Source of the DNA: Candidatus Vagococcus giribetii
GTDB taxonomy: Bacteria > Bacillota > Bacilli > Lactobacillales > Vagococcaceae
Assembly: GCF_017316185.1 (NCBI RefSeq)
Contig: NZ_JAFLVX010000005.1
Span: 1-64,000 of the forward strand
Length of the DNA: 64,000 nucleotides
Reading direction: 5' to 3'
Position 1 is the first letter of the stretch; every line of letters begins with the position of its first letter. This document shows positions 1 through 7,528 of this stretch, in pieces. The position numbers were made by a program, and so were the translations under genes. The notes below the pieces were generated by a model that searched no databases, had not been told where the DNA came from, and saw nothing but the letters and a program-made list of their open reading frames with translations.

Positions 1-29
1 TTTTCTCTATTTTACCAAGAAAAAAACAA

Positions 30-53
30 AAAGTATCAAAAATATGATACTTT
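30..53. repeat. Inverted repeat with GTATCA/TGATAC arms
   Basis: Arms AAAGTATCA and TGATACTTT face each other across six bases. This could be a weak hairpin at the end of a gene lying to the left, or an operator. A related palindrome with the same GTATCA/TGATAC core lies at 3050-3068 upstream of an HTH gene. Confidence 0.4.
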
Positions 54-66
54 GTCTACAGTCTGA

Positions 67-95
67 GAGGCTGACTCAAATGTCAGCCTCTTTTT
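67..95 (+). terminator. Rho-independent terminator
   Basis: A 9-bp perfect stem GAGGCTGAC/GTCAGCCTC with a six-base loop is followed by TTTTT on the + strand. It would end a + strand gene that lies off the left edge. Similar GAGGCTGAC-type stems recur at 21525 and 60735. Confidence 0.8.
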
Positions 96-106
96 CATTC
101 TTAACT

Positions 107-523
107 CTATTTTTTATGACGAATCATTTTGTTGATTGTTCTAACTAGCAAAATGATACTAGCTAATAAAGCAACCATGGTTATGCAGATAGTCATCCAT
201 TGTTCATAAGGATTAACTATAGATTCACCTAAAAGTAGGAGACTGATTGTCTCTTTTAATAAACCCAACAGAAAGGCACAACCTACCAGACTACACAGAA
301 AATAAATGATTGTGGTGTCTTCGTCTAAGTCAGCTTTTTGGGCCGCAATGACTAAAGGTATTTCGGCAATAGCAACCGAGTAGGCTAACATTCTACTGAA
401 TAACTCACTCACATGAAACTCCCCATTTAATATGACCAATGATACAATCACATCTAGCACACAAACTAAAACAAATACCAATAAATAAGTCTTATTAAAC
501 TTTTTCAGATAAGTTGTCAACAT
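107..523 (-). CDS. Four-helix membrane protein of unknown function
   Basis: I do not recognise the family. The 138-residue product has four hydrophobic stretches, near residues 13-33, 40-60, 70-92 and 108-130. The N-terminus is short and lysine-rich, and the C-terminus is basic (RTINKMIRHKK), as expected for a small polytopic membrane protein with cytoplasmic ends. The ATG at 523 has a GGGAG ribosome site seven bases upstream. The gene stands alone between a + strand terminator and a divergent LPXTG gene, so nothing nearby suggests its role. Confidence 0.65.
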   Translation of the reverse strand: MLTTYLKKFNKTYLLVFVLVCVLDVIVSLVILNGEFHVSELFSRMLAYSVAIAEIPLVIAAQKADLDEDTTIIYFLCSLVGCAFLLGLLKETISLLLLGESIVNPYEQWMTICITMVALLASIILLVRTINKMIRHKK

Positions 524-881
524 ATACTAACTCCCTTTTTCTTAACTGTATATTCTAACAGTAGTCCATATTATTTTAACATAATAACCTTTATCAATAT
601 GATTTTAGAGTAAATATCACAATCTTCTCCTTTAGATAAGGATGCCTTAAAACTAACTATTCCTTATTTTTTTCAGGATTAGATTCAACTAGTATTGAGA
701 TAATCAACTTATTTATGTTAATATCTCCTTTTTTAAAATACGCATTATACCATTAAATTTTGTGACAAAAAACGTTATAACAACTTTTAAAACAATATAA
801 TCGCATAATAAGAAACATGTATACCTATATCATTATTTTAAATCGTTTTTAACGGTTTTAATATTAAGTTTTACCCTTGAA
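524..881. other. AT-rich intergenic region without a gene
   Basis: About 360 bp of very AT-rich sequence separate two divergent genes. I see no open frame with a ribosome site. The imperfect repeat around 840-860 (TCGTTTTTAACGGTTT) might be an operator, but nothing supports a specific regulator. Confidence 0.4.
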
Positions 882-890
882 TGTTATAAT
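882..890 (+). promoter_or_regulatory. Extended -10 promoter of the LPXTG gene
   Basis: TGTTATAAT is a consensus TATAAT with a TGn extension, about 30 bases before the start codon at 920. No good -35 hexamer is present, as is common for extended -10 promoters. Confidence 0.5.
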
Positions 891-919
891 AGATATATAA
901 TAATAAAGGGGTGAGCGAA

Positions 920-2395
920 ATGAAAAGAGTTAGACTAGTCATCGGTTTTCTGTTTCTTCTGTCCATTGTAGCTCCCGCAACTGTAAATGCTTATTCCGGC
1001 ACCCAAATGGTAACAACTATTGATCAATTGGAGGTTGTAGCAACTCAAGACATTTCCGTTAAAGACAGTACGATTGCTACTGGTAGTAAGTGGGAAGCTA
1101 AGGATAACTTTAATCAAATTACGCTAACTACAGGTGTTAACCTTACTTGGAAAGATGTTGAAAAAGACATCAAAATTGAAGGAAAAGTTGATACCAGTAT
1201 CCCCGGAACTTATAAAGTAACATACACTTACCAAGACAAATCCGCTACTTCCACTATCGTTGTCAAAGATATGGAAGTCATTAAAATTCAAGAAATAACT
1301 GTTAAAGACAGTACAATTGCTACGGGTAGTAAATGGACTCCTAAGGATAACTTTAAGAATATTACACTAACTAGTGGTATTAATCTTACTTGGAAAGATG
1401 TCGAAAAGGACATCAAAACTGAAGGGAAAGTTGATACTAATATCCCTGGAACTTACAAAGTAAAATACACTTACCAAGACAAATCGGCTACCTCTACTAT
1501 TGTTGTTAAAGACGTGGAAGTCATTAAGATTCAAGAGATTTCTGTTAAAGATAGCACGATTGCTACGGGTAGTATGTGGACAGCTGAAGATAATTTTAAT
1601 CATGTCATGTTAACGAGCGGCATTAATCTTACTTGGAAAGATGTTGAAAAAGACAGTAAAATCGATGGGAAAGTTGATACCAACATTCCTGGGACTTACA
1701 AAGTAACGTATACATATCAAGACAAATCAGCTACTGCTACGATTATTGTCAAGGATATGGAAGTTATCAAAGTTCAAGAAGTAGCTGTCAAAGACAGCAC
1801 AATCTCTACTGGTAGTAGGTGGGAAGCTAAAGATAACTTCAATCACGTCATGTTAACAAGTGGCATTAACCTTACCTGGAAAGATGTTGAAAAAGACATT
1901 AAAGTTGATGGTAACGTTGATACTAATATTCCTGGTACTTATAAAGTGACATACACATACCAAGACATCTCTAGTACTGCTACCATTATTGTCAAAGATA
2001 TGGAAGTTATCAAAGTTCAACAAGTTTCCGTAAAGGACAGTACCATCACTACTGGTAGTAAGTGGGAAGCTAAAGATAATTTTAATCACGTCATGTTAAC
2101 AAGCGGTGTTAACCTTACTTGGAAAGATGTTGAAAAAGATATTAAAGTTGAAGGAAAAGTTGACACGAACGTACCGGGATCTTACAAAGTAACGTACACT
2201 TACCAAGACAAGTCCGCTGTTGCGACTATCACAGTGGCTAATAAATCGACTGACAAAGGAAAGACAACACCTCCTAAAAAACTATTGCCTCAAACAGGTG
2301 AAAGTATCAGTGGCTCTATGGTTGCTATTGGATTCATAATCGTTGTTGGTGTCTTTTTAATAGTTGCTAGCAAATTAAAGAAGAAGGAACCATAA
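920..2395 (+). CDS. LPXTG-anchored surface protein with five Ig-like repeats
   Basis: This is a secreted, sortase-anchored wall protein. A signal peptide (MKRVR, hydrophobic core, APATVNA) is followed by five 81-residue repeats. Each has the pattern KDST-ATGS-W, then NLTWKDVEKDIK, then PGTYKVTYTYQD, which resembles bacterial Ig-like (Big_3 type) domains. The C-terminus carries LPQTGE (2285-2302), a hydrophobic span and the tail KLKKKEP, the classical sorting signal. I prefer the ATG at 920 over the GTG at 911, because AAAGGGGTG then sits at proper spacing from 920. A ligand or adhesion role is inferred from architecture only. A strong terminator follows, so it is transcribed alone. Confidence 0.9.
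   Translation: MKRVRLVIGFLFLLSIVAPATVNAYSGTQMVTTIDQLEVVATQDISVKDSTIATGSKWEAKDNFNQITLTTGVNLTWKDVEKDIKIEGKVDTSIPGTYKVTYTYQDKSATSTIVVKDMEVIKIQEITVKDSTIATGSKWTPKDNFKNITLTSGINLTWKDVEKDIKTEGKVDTNIPGTYKVKYTYQDKSATSTIVVKDVEVIKIQEISVKDSTIATGSMWTAEDNFNHVMLTSGINLTWKDVEKDSKIDGKVDTNIPGTYKVTYTYQDKSATATIIVKDMEVIKVQEVAVKDSTISTGSRWEAKDNFNHVMLTSGINLTWKDVEKDIKVDGNVDTNIPGTYKVTYTYQDISSTATIIVKDMEVIKVQQVSVKDSTITTGSKWEAKDNFNHVMLTSGVNLTWKDVEKDIKVEGKVDTNVPGSYKVTYTYQDKSAVATITVANKSTDKGKTTPPKKLLPQTGESISGSMVAIGFIIVVGVFLIVASKLKKKEP
1030..2244 (+). repeat. Five tandem 243-bp repeats inside the LPXTG gene
   Basis: The coding repeats recur with a period of exactly 243 nt: GTTAAAGACAGTAC at 1058 recurs at 1301. Units are highly similar at the DNA level, which makes copy-number change by recombination likely. 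The first unit starts with EVVATQ; later units start with EVIK(I/V)Q. Confidence 0.9.
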
Positions 2396-2414
2396 ACAAT
2401 AGAATCCCCTAATT

Positions 2415-2460
2415 AGAGCCTTATCAACAGCTAACTCTCTGTTGATAAGGCTCTTTCTTT
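2415..2460 (+). terminator. Rho-independent terminator after the LPXTG gene
   Basis: A 16-bp perfect stem (AGAGCCTTATCAACAG and its complement) around an eight-base loop is followed by TTTCTTT. Confidence 0.9.
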
Positions 2461-2467
2461 CTGAAAC

Positions 2468-2584
2468 ATAAAAAAGCCACCAGTTCAATGAACTAGTGGC
2501 TAAAAAGGAGTTTGTTTTATTTACTTTGGAGGAGTAAATAAAAATGAAAAAGTTTGTTTTTGTTAGGGTTGTTTTGTTGGTATG
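2468..2584 (-). ncRNA. Putative small regulatory RNA, copy 1
   Basis: Predicted reverse-strand transcript of about 115 nt, starting near 2584. Read 5' to 3' it has an A/C-rich lead containing AACAACCCTAAC, then CTTTTTCAT, which is complementary to ATGAAAAAG. Next is a perfect 8-bp hairpin TATTTACT/AGTAAATA (2518-2540) whose loop exposes CCTCC, an anti-Shine-Dalgarno sequence. It ends at a 12-bp stem (2476-2502, loop ATT, one G-U pair) followed by T residues. Copies at 3816-3929 and 18796-18902 keep the same core. Their terminator stems differ but still pair, including a C-G to U-A change between copies 1 and 2. The opposite strand could instead encode a 21-residue peptide starting at 2544. 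I judge the RNA reading more likely because the promoter and terminator agree in this orientation only. Confidence 0.65.
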
Positions 2585-2589
2585 CTTAT

Positions 2590-2643
2590 ATAATACTGTC
2601 TGTCTGTGAATTATTAATAACCACATTATTTCTTTTTTATGAA
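2590..2643 (-). promoter_or_regulatory. Promoter with paired TTCACA boxes, small RNA copy 1
   Basis: On the reverse strand TTCATA (2638-2643) and TTCACA (2605-2610) are 33 bp apart. Nine bases after the second comes TATTAT (2590-2595). The same spacing occurs in the other two copies. The boxes are too close to the -10 to act as a normal -35, so an activator is likely. Confidence 0.55.
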
Positions 2644-2669
2644 TTATTTTTTAAGAAAAGTTAAAGAGC

Positions 2670-2978
2670 TTACTCTTTTAGTTGCCTCCATTTCCACTCT
2701 AATGATAACCGTCCCACCAAGACACACATGAGAAAGATTAAAAACAGAGAGCCATCAGTTAAAGGAATTGTCATAAAGAAACTCAACAGGAACAATAAGA
2801 GCGATATACTCCCTATCATCAATAAATATGTCCCTCTAAATGTGTTGCTAAACTTCAAATAGCCGCTTTTATTTTTCCTAAAAAAATAAGTAGGATCATT
2901 CCACATTATATTAGGGGTTAATCTAGAGAGACTGCCAAATAAGCAAACAACTGTAATTGCACCAAGTATCCACCTCAT
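2670..2978 (-). CDS. Small membrane protein of unknown function
   Basis: The 102-residue product has an N-terminal hydrophobic segment (WILGAITVVCLFGSLSRLTP) and two further hydrophobic stretches near residues 50-70 and 75-92, ending in a basic WKWRQLKE tail. I do not recognise the family. I start it at the ATG at 2978 because AGGAG lies eight bases upstream; a GTG at 2987 would sit on that ribosome site. It lies between a small-RNA copy and a divergent HTH gene. Confidence 0.6.
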   Translation of the reverse strand: MRWILGAITVVCLFGSLSRLTPNIMWNDPTYFFRKNKSGYLKFSNTFRGTYLLMIGSISLLLFLLSFFMTIPLTDGSLFLIFLMCVLVGRLSLEWKWRQLKE

Positions 2979-3049
2979 TTTAATCACTCCTGCATTTTTT
3001 TATTCTTCAATTAATTATATCATGTCTGATTATACGGATTAAACATAAC

Positions 3050-3068
3050 ATGATACAATAAGTATCAT
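3050..3068. promoter_or_regulatory. ATGATAC/GTATCAT palindrome upstream of the HTH gene
   Basis: Perfect 7-bp arms flank five bases in the spacer between two divergent genes, a typical place for an operator. The obvious candidate to bind it is the HTH protein encoded just downstream; this is inference. Confidence 0.45.
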
Positions 3069-3114
3069 AGATTGGCATGTTAAACAGCTTGTTTTATCCA
3101 GTCTTCAGACGATA

Positions 3115-3813
3115 ATGAAAGTGAGAGGAAGATATCATGACCAATGGAATCAAGAACATCTAGCAACTTTATTACATGTGTCCCGCTCCACTGTTTCCAG
3201 TTGGGAAGTCGGTAGAAACACACCTGATTTGGAAACAATTGTTTTAATTAGTGATTTATTTGATATCTCTCTCGATCATTTATTAAGGGAGGACAAGCAT
3301 ATGTTACAAAAAGAAAACAAGCAACAATTCACATTGAAAAAAAGTGACGAAGTATTTGATGTAACAAACGAAGAAGGAATAACTTGTTACCGTATGCAAG
3401 AAGCGAGCACTCTACCCACTCAAAGAAAATATTTACTAACAGATCAGACAAATAAACAGATTGCTTCAATTAAGCGAAAACGCTATAGCTTTGGTATGTA
3501 TGACCTGCCTCGTCTGTTTCTAAAGCTTGATCATTGGAATGACATCTCGATCATTAAAGACATGGAACAATTCAAAAGTGTTTATAAAATAAAAGGAGAA
3601 GATTTAAGCATTGGGGGACATTTTTTAGGAGAGACTTTTGCTGTTGTTAGAAATGGCGAAACAATTTCTAACGTTGTCGTCACAAGTGATAACAATCATT
3701 TTACGTTTAGATTTACCTGTTTAAATGAGCCTATGGAACCTTTAGTAGTTAGTTTTTTATTTCTAATAGCTTTAGTTTATGAAGAGGAAAAACGAGCTAT
3801 TCATTTGGGATAG
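3115..3813 (+). CDS. XRE-family HTH regulator with a C-terminal extension
   Basis: Residues 10-58 form a classic HTH_3 domain (WNQEHLATLLHVSRSTVSSWEVGRN is spread over the helix-turn-helix) followed by the usual tail SLDHLLRED. The remaining 170 residues are a sensor-like extension I do not recognise, ending in a hydrophobic stretch (VVSFLFLIALVY). The start looks abnormal. Family members usually have about ten more residues before the helix, and the ATG at 3115 has no ribosome site. The 5' end may be truncated or frameshifted, and the gene may be decaying. It lies between two small-RNA copies that read toward it or away from it on the other strand. Confidence 0.65.
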   Translation: MKVRGRYHDQWNQEHLATLLHVSRSTVSSWEVGRNTPDLETIVLISDLFDISLDHLLREDKHMLQKENKQQFTLKKSDEVFDVTNEEGITCYRMQEASTLPTQRKYLLTDQTNKQIASIKRKRYSFGMYDLPRLFLKLDHWNDISIIKDMEQFKSVYKIKGEDLSIGGHFLGETFAVVRNGETISNVVVTSDNNHFTFRFTCLNEPMEPLVVSFLFLIALVYEEEKRAIHLG

Positions 3814-3815
3814 GA

Positions 3816-3929
3816 TAAAAAAGCTACTAGTTCAATGAACTAGTAGCTAAAAAGGAGTTTGTTTATTTACTTTGGAGGAGTAAATAAAATGAAAAAGTTT
3901 GTTTTTGTTAGGGTTGTTTTGTTGGTATG
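3816..3929 (-). ncRNA. Putative small regulatory RNA, copy 2
   Basis: Reverse-strand transcript of about 114 nt with the same organisation as copy 1: A/C-rich lead, CTTTTTCAT, the CCTCC-loop hairpin (about 3864-3886), then a perfect 12-bp stem AGCTACTAGTTC/GAACTAGTAGCT and T run. Compared with copy 1 the terminator stem shows a paired change. The terminator lies just past the end of the HTH gene and could also serve as a weak stop for it. Confidence 0.65.
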
Positions 3930-3934
3930 CTTAT

Positions 3935-3988
3935 ATAATACTGTCATCTTGTGAATAATTCATAGCGACATTATTTCTTTTCTGTGAA
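3935..3988 (-). promoter_or_regulatory. Promoter with paired TTCACA boxes, small RNA copy 2
   Basis: Two exact TTCACA boxes on the reverse strand (3983-3988 and 3950-3955) are 33 bp apart, and TATTAT (3935-3940) follows nine bases later. Confidence 0.55.
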
Positions 3989-4068
3989 TTATGTTTTAAG
4001 AAAAGTTAAACTAATACAAATCAAACTAGTTCTATATTTATCTTGGTATATAAAAGAGGTGAGAACTG

Positions 4069-4230
4069 ATGAACAAAGAGTATTCAAGAAAAGCTGTGAC
4101 GACTGGAGTTAGTTTTGGTAGTGCATTAGCTATGGTCATTTCCTATACTGCTTGGCATAGTATCCCTTGGGCTATTTTCCACGGGATTTTAAGTTGGGTA
4201 TATGTTTTATACTACGCTATTTCTTACTAA
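4069..4230 (+). CDS. Conserved 53-residue membrane protein
   Basis: A short gene with AGAGGTGAG about seven bases before its ATG encodes a 53-residue protein. It has a polar start (MNKEYSRKAV), a hydrophobic stretch VSFGSALAMVISYTAW, then HSIPWAIFHGILSWVYVLYY. I recall similar small proteins with an SFGSALA.VIS pattern in lactobacilli and enterococci, without known function. Two membrane spans are likely. A bidirectional terminator follows. Confidence 0.7.
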   Translation: MNKEYSRKAVTTGVSFGSALAMVISYTAWHSIPWAIFHGILSWVYVLYYAISY

Positions 4231-4232
4231 CC

Positions 4233-4294
4233 TTATTCTAGATTAAAAGGGCTACAACCCTCTATTTCAGAGAATTGTAGTCCTTTTTATTTGT
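4233..4294 (+). repeat. 62-bp direct repeat, copy A
   Basis: The stretch from TTATTCTAGATTAAAA to TTTATTTGT is nearly identical, in the same orientation, to 10797-10859. The two copies bracket 6.5 kb holding the PTS-aldolase operon. Each copy contains a terminator hairpin at the 3' end of a reverse-strand gene. Confidence 0.8.
4246..4290. terminator. Bidirectional terminator
   Basis: GGGCTACAA...CTCT pairs with AGAG...TTGTAGTCC. T residues flank it on the + strand, and A residues before it serve the reverse strand. It separates the 53-residue gene from the end of the kinase gene. Confidence 0.75.
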
Positions 4295-4907
4295 TTATAA
4301 TACTACTTAATGTTAGCAATAATTCATCATAATTCACTTGAGAATAATCACTAACATCTATTTCATACACCAATCCTAATTCAAATTTATCATATTTTCT
4401 ATCCGTCACAATTTGATGAAACTCTTCTTTGGTTATATGACTTGTTGCTTGTTCCATATCACTTAATGTATCCCCATAATGATACTTTTTCATAACATAA
4501 CTTAAATGTCTACTGGAATCTCTATCTCTCGTGTATCTTCTATTCCATAATGTTTCAAAGTCTGCTACTAATCTAATTGTGATAACTTGATAGTCATATT
4601 TTTTAGAGAGGTTCTCCAATTTGACTTTTTGTTTGTTGCTAAATGGGTATTCTGAAGCTACAACTTTTTTACCTGCTTCCATATACATGTCTAAAGCTTT
4701 ATAAAAGAACGGCCAGACTTTTTCTTTTTCTTGAATCGCTCTTTCTTCTAAACTTTCAAACCCTATACTTTCAGCATAGTATACCTTAATCTCATCAGGT
4801 GTGATGACATACATATCTCCAATTTTTTTTTGTATTAAATTCATCAAGTATGATTTCCCTGTTCCTGGACTACCCGCTAATAAAATCAGAAATTTTTCTT
4901 TTTTCAT
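4287..4907 (-). CDS. P-loop kinase-like ATPase at the end of the PTS-aldolase operon
   Basis: The 206-residue protein opens with a hydrophobic strand and a perfect Walker A motif GSPGTGKS (about residues 12-19). It resembles the AAA_33/zeta-toxin-like family of small-molecule kinases. A later TRDRDSSRH segment may form the basic lid. Its ATG overlaps the aldolase stop codon in an ATGA junction and has no strong ribosome site, so translation is probably coupled to the aldolase. In this operon a sugar-phosphate kinase that makes the bisphosphate substrate of the aldolase is an attractive guess. The substrate cannot be read from sequence, and a toxin role is unlikely without an antitoxin. Confidence 0.75.
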   Translation of the reverse strand: MKKEKFLILLAGSPGTGKSYLMNLIQKKIGDMYVITPDEIKVYYAESIGFESLEERAIQEKEKVWPFFYKALDMYMEAGKKVVASEYPFSNKQKVKLENLSKKYDYQVITIRLVADFETLWNRRYTRDRDSSRHLSYVMKKYHYGDTLSDMEQATSHITKEEFHQIVTDRKYDKFELGLVYEIDVSDYSQVNYDELLLTLSSIINK

Positions 4908-5770
4908 TTTTTTATATTAGTTGATGCGTCTAAATTAAGAAATAGTTTTATTTTATGTTTTATGACATCGTCTACAGCTTCATTAGCAGGAATAATGTTG
5001 TATCTCAATGATTTATTGTCAGCTGTAGTGCCAAATGTTTCTTTAGCGGTTTTTGTCCAATTAACTAACAGTTCTGTTCCTACATTAAATTTACGGATAC
5101 CGTTATTGATTAATTCTGGATAATCTTCCTCTTTGACTCCTGTTCCTCCATGAATAACAAGTGGTACGTCTACAACTGAATGGATTTCTTTTAACAGTGG
5201 AATATTAACTTCTGTTTTTGATTTGTATTGTCCATGGTTAGTCCCAATAGCAATTGCTAAAGCATCTACACCAGTAGCTTTTACAAATTCTACTGCATCT
5301 TCAGGTTTTGTATAAACCTTATCATTTTCAGCCACATGAATGCCTTCTTCAGTTCCTCCAATTGTTCCTAACTCACCTTCAACTGATACACCTTTAGCGT
5401 GCGCATATTCTACTACTGCACGTGTTTTTAATATATTTTCTTTAAATGGTAAATGAGAACCGTCATACATAACAGATGAATAGCCGGCATCAATAGCTGC
5501 CTTTATTTCATTGAAGTCTCTAGCATGATCCAGATGTAACACCGCATCAACCATCTCTTCATCCGCAATTGTTTTTACTGTATTGACCAAAACATTATAT
5601 CCAATGTATTTTGCTGTATCTATACTTGTTTGAATTATAATTGGGGATCCCATCTCTTTTGCTGCTCTTAACATTCCCGGTAGCATTTCTAGATTATGAG
5701 TATTAAAAGCTCCTACTGTAAAATTCAACTGTTCCGCTACTTCTGTTACTTCCTTTAACGTTTTATACAC
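4904..5770 (-). CDS. Class II ketose-bisphosphate aldolase
   Basis: This zinc aldolase reversibly cleaves a ketose 1,6-bisphosphate (fructose or tagatose type) or a related phosphorylated ketose. Family marks are visible: GAFNTHN near residue 20, the metal-binding LHLDHA near 79, YDGSHLPF, GELGTIGGTE, the GTNHG metal-ligand region, IHGGTGV and KFNVGTEL. Its 288 residues are normal for the family. Start is GTG at 5770 with AAGGA about eight bases upstream. It lies 22 bases after the small helical protein gene and overlaps the kinase gene. Because it sits in a PTS operon, it probably serves that substrate rather than glycolysis. Confidence 0.9.
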   Translation of the reverse strand: MYKTLKEVTEVAEQLNFTVGAFNTHNLEMLPGMLRAAKEMGSPIIIQTSIDTAKYIGYNVLVNTVKTIADEEMVDAVLHLDHARDFNEIKAAIDAGYSSVMYDGSHLPFKENILKTRAVVEYAHAKGVSVEGELGTIGGTEEGIHVAENDKVYTKPEDAVEFVKATGVDALAIAIGTNHGQYKSKTEVNIPLLKEIHSVVDVPLVIHGGTGVKEEDYPELINNGIRKFNVGTELLVNWTKTAKETFGTTADNKSLRYNIIPANEAVDDVIKHKIKLFLNLDASTNIKK

Positions 5771-5792
5771 CGTGACATCCTTCTTTCTTTAC

Positions 5793-6188
5793 TTATCTAC
5801 TTAAAGTAACTTTTTTGGCTATCTGTCTCATTTCATCCATTTTGTCCATATAGTAATTGATTCCTGCGTCGTCACCATTCCTAGCAGACTCTGCTCTCTT
5901 TTTATTGTATAAGCTCATCAATTTTTTATAACCATCACCAATTGATAGTTGATAAGCTAAGCTCTTCTCTAACGAATTAATTGCTTCATCTACTTGATTA
6001 AGTTCCCCTTGAAGCAAACCAACTTGTTCATAGAAAATAGCTTTTTCTTTTTTTTCTTCCTCAGGGATTTTCTTAAGGTCGCTCATTAGTTCTAATAACT
6101 TCTTCTCTATTGATTTTTTCTCATCATCTGATAAAACAGGTTCACTTTTGACCTTTGCTTTAGGCTTCTTTTTAAAAAAATTTAACAT
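5793..6188 (-). CDS. Small TPR-like helical protein of the PTS operon
   Basis: The 131-residue, highly charged protein has a lysine-rich N-terminus (MLNFFKKKPKAKVK). Helices around residues 20-50, 50-80 and 85-125 follow, of which residues 48-78 (FYEQVGLLQGELNQVDEAIN and onward) resemble one or two tetratricopeptide motifs. Cys is absent. Its place between the IIC gene and the aldolase, with spacings of about 20 bp, makes it part of the pathway. It may be a scaffold or regulator rather than an enzyme; I know of no assigned function. Confidence 0.7.
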   Translation of the reverse strand: MLNFFKKKPKAKVKSEPVLSDDEKKSIEKKLLELMSDLKKIPEEEKKEKAIFYEQVGLLQGELNQVDEAINSLEKSLAYQLSIGDGYKKLMSLYNKKRAESARNGDDAGINYYMDKMDEMRQIAKKVTLSR

Positions 6189-6206
6189 AAATCAACTCAC
6201 ACCTTT

Positions 6207-7496
6207 TTAGAATTTTTTTAGTATAGGTCCTAATAGCCAAGCGTATAATAGCGCTACTGCCACAGTATCTACGTCAGTAGCAGTGGCATTTATGAATCCC
6301 ATACTATTGAATATGCCAACTAATAGAGCTGGCAACAATGTGATGAAGAAACCATGTGCTATTCCACCTATAATAGCTCCTCTTCGCCCTCCTACTGCGT
6401 TACCAAAAATACCTGCTGTACCTCCGGCAAAGAAGTTTGTTAGCATTCCTGGCAAAATCATTGCTAAACCAAAAGTCGGTAAGACAAACATAGCTATTAC
6501 AGTTCCTATTGTAGTCGTGATGAATCCTAAAATAACTGCATTTGGACTGTATGGGAAAAAGACTGGACAATCTAATGCTGGAATTGCATCTGGTACTAGT
6601 TTCATTGCAATCCCTCTAAATGCAGGAACAATTTCACCTAATAACAACCTAACACCTGATAGTAAGACGTAAACACCTACAACAAATTGAATTGCTTGCA
6701 TAAAAGCAAACATAATATAGTTTTGATTACCTGCTAGCGTTGCCCCAAATTCTTCGCCAGCGAAAATAGCTGTAATGATATACAAAGGAACCATTACTAC
6801 CATTACTGATAGATAGGTATCTTGTAAAAATTCAAATGATTTTGGTAATTTGATGTCTTCAATTGATTTTTTGTTTTCTCCACGTTCCCCTGTTAACCAA
6901 GCAACTCCTGCTTCAAATAAGTAGCCAATGGTACAAAAATGTCCTAATGCGATATCATCTGATCCTGTTACTTTTCTAATAATTGGTTGAGCAATTGCAG
7001 GCATTGCCACAGCAAATACACCACCAATAAAGCCTCCTACAATAATTAATGGCAACCCTCGTAAGCCAATAAAGAATCCAAAAACAGTTGTCATTGTCGC
7101 CATCCATAGAATTGCTTGTCCTGTTAAGAAAATATATTTCCATTTTGTAAATCTAGCGATTAGTATGTTGAAGATAAATATAGCTAAAAATGTTAACGCA
7201 ATATCCCGTCCTAACCCTAATTCATTCATCGCTTGACCATTGATTGCTTCAATAGAAGGGATAATTCCTTGCATATTAAAACCTTCTGTAAATATTTCAC
7301 CAAAATACGTTAAGCTTCCAACAATGATACTTGAACCAGCACTAAGAACTTGAAAACCTAATAACGTCTTTAATGAACCCGAGATAACCTGACCTGGAGA
7401 TTTTTTCTGAAGAATCAATCCTAGCATTGCAATTAAAGCAATGGTTATAGATGCTTGAGTGAGTATATTATCTATAATAAAATTAATAACCGACAT
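6207..7496 (-). CDS. PTS transporter subunit IIC, ascorbate (UlaA/SgaT) type
   Basis: This is the membrane permease of a PTS, moving a sugar or sugar acid inward as it is phosphorylated. The 429 residues contain about ten hydrophobic spans. Family-like stretches include CPVFFPYSPNAVILGF and FFAGGTAGIFGNAVGGRRGA. The family includes the L-ascorbate transporter UlaA, but operon partners differ from ula (no lactonase or decarboxylase), so the real substrate may be another acid or polyol. An AAAGGGG ribosome site precedes the ATG at 7496. Confidence 0.9.
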   Translation of the reverse strand: MSVINFIIDNILTQASITIALIAMLGLILQKKSPGQVISGSLKTLLGFQVLSAGSSIIVGSLTYFGEIFTEGFNMQGIIPSIEAINGQAMNELGLGRDIALTFLAIFIFNILIARFTKWKYIFLTGQAILWMATMTTVFGFFIGLRGLPLIIVGGFIGGVFAVAMPAIAQPIIRKVTGSDDIALGHFCTIGYLFEAGVAWLTGERGENKKSIEDIKLPKSFEFLQDTYLSVMVVMVPLYIITAIFAGEEFGATLAGNQNYIMFAFMQAIQFVVGVYVLLSGVRLLLGEIVPAFRGIAMKLVPDAIPALDCPVFFPYSPNAVILGFITTTIGTVIAMFVLPTFGLAMILPGMLTNFFAGGTAGIFGNAVGGRRGAIIGGIAHGFFITLLPALLVGIFNSMGFINATATDVDTVAVALLYAWLLGPILKKF

Positions 7497-7528
7497 AATA
7501 ACATTCCCCTTTTTTAATTAATTTTAAA

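Noticed and set aside
935-2089. Reverse-strand open frames of 60-78 residues at 935, 1367 and 1853
   Set aside because: They are shadows of the 243-bp coding repeats on the + strand; they recur with the repeat period and have no ribosome sites.
2375-2626. 83-residue reverse-strand frame across the first sRNA copy
   Set aside because: It spans a terminator, the sRNA core and its promoter and ends in the LPXTG gene; no start signal supports it.
2518-4000. CiaR-regulated csRNA identity for the small RNAs
   Set aside because: TTTAAG-like words near 2650 and 3995 lie far upstream and on the opposite strand; the conserved boxes are TTCACA with 33-bp spacing, not TTTAAG-N5-TTTAAG.
4287-4907. Zeta-type toxin
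   Set aside because: Although the fold is similar, there is no antitoxin neighbour and the gene is coupled to an aldolase in a metabolic operon.
6283-6672. 129-residue + strand frame inside the PTS IIC gene
   Set aside because: It lies wholly opposite a clear transporter gene, is Pro/Ile-rich as expected of an antisense shadow, and has no ribosome site.
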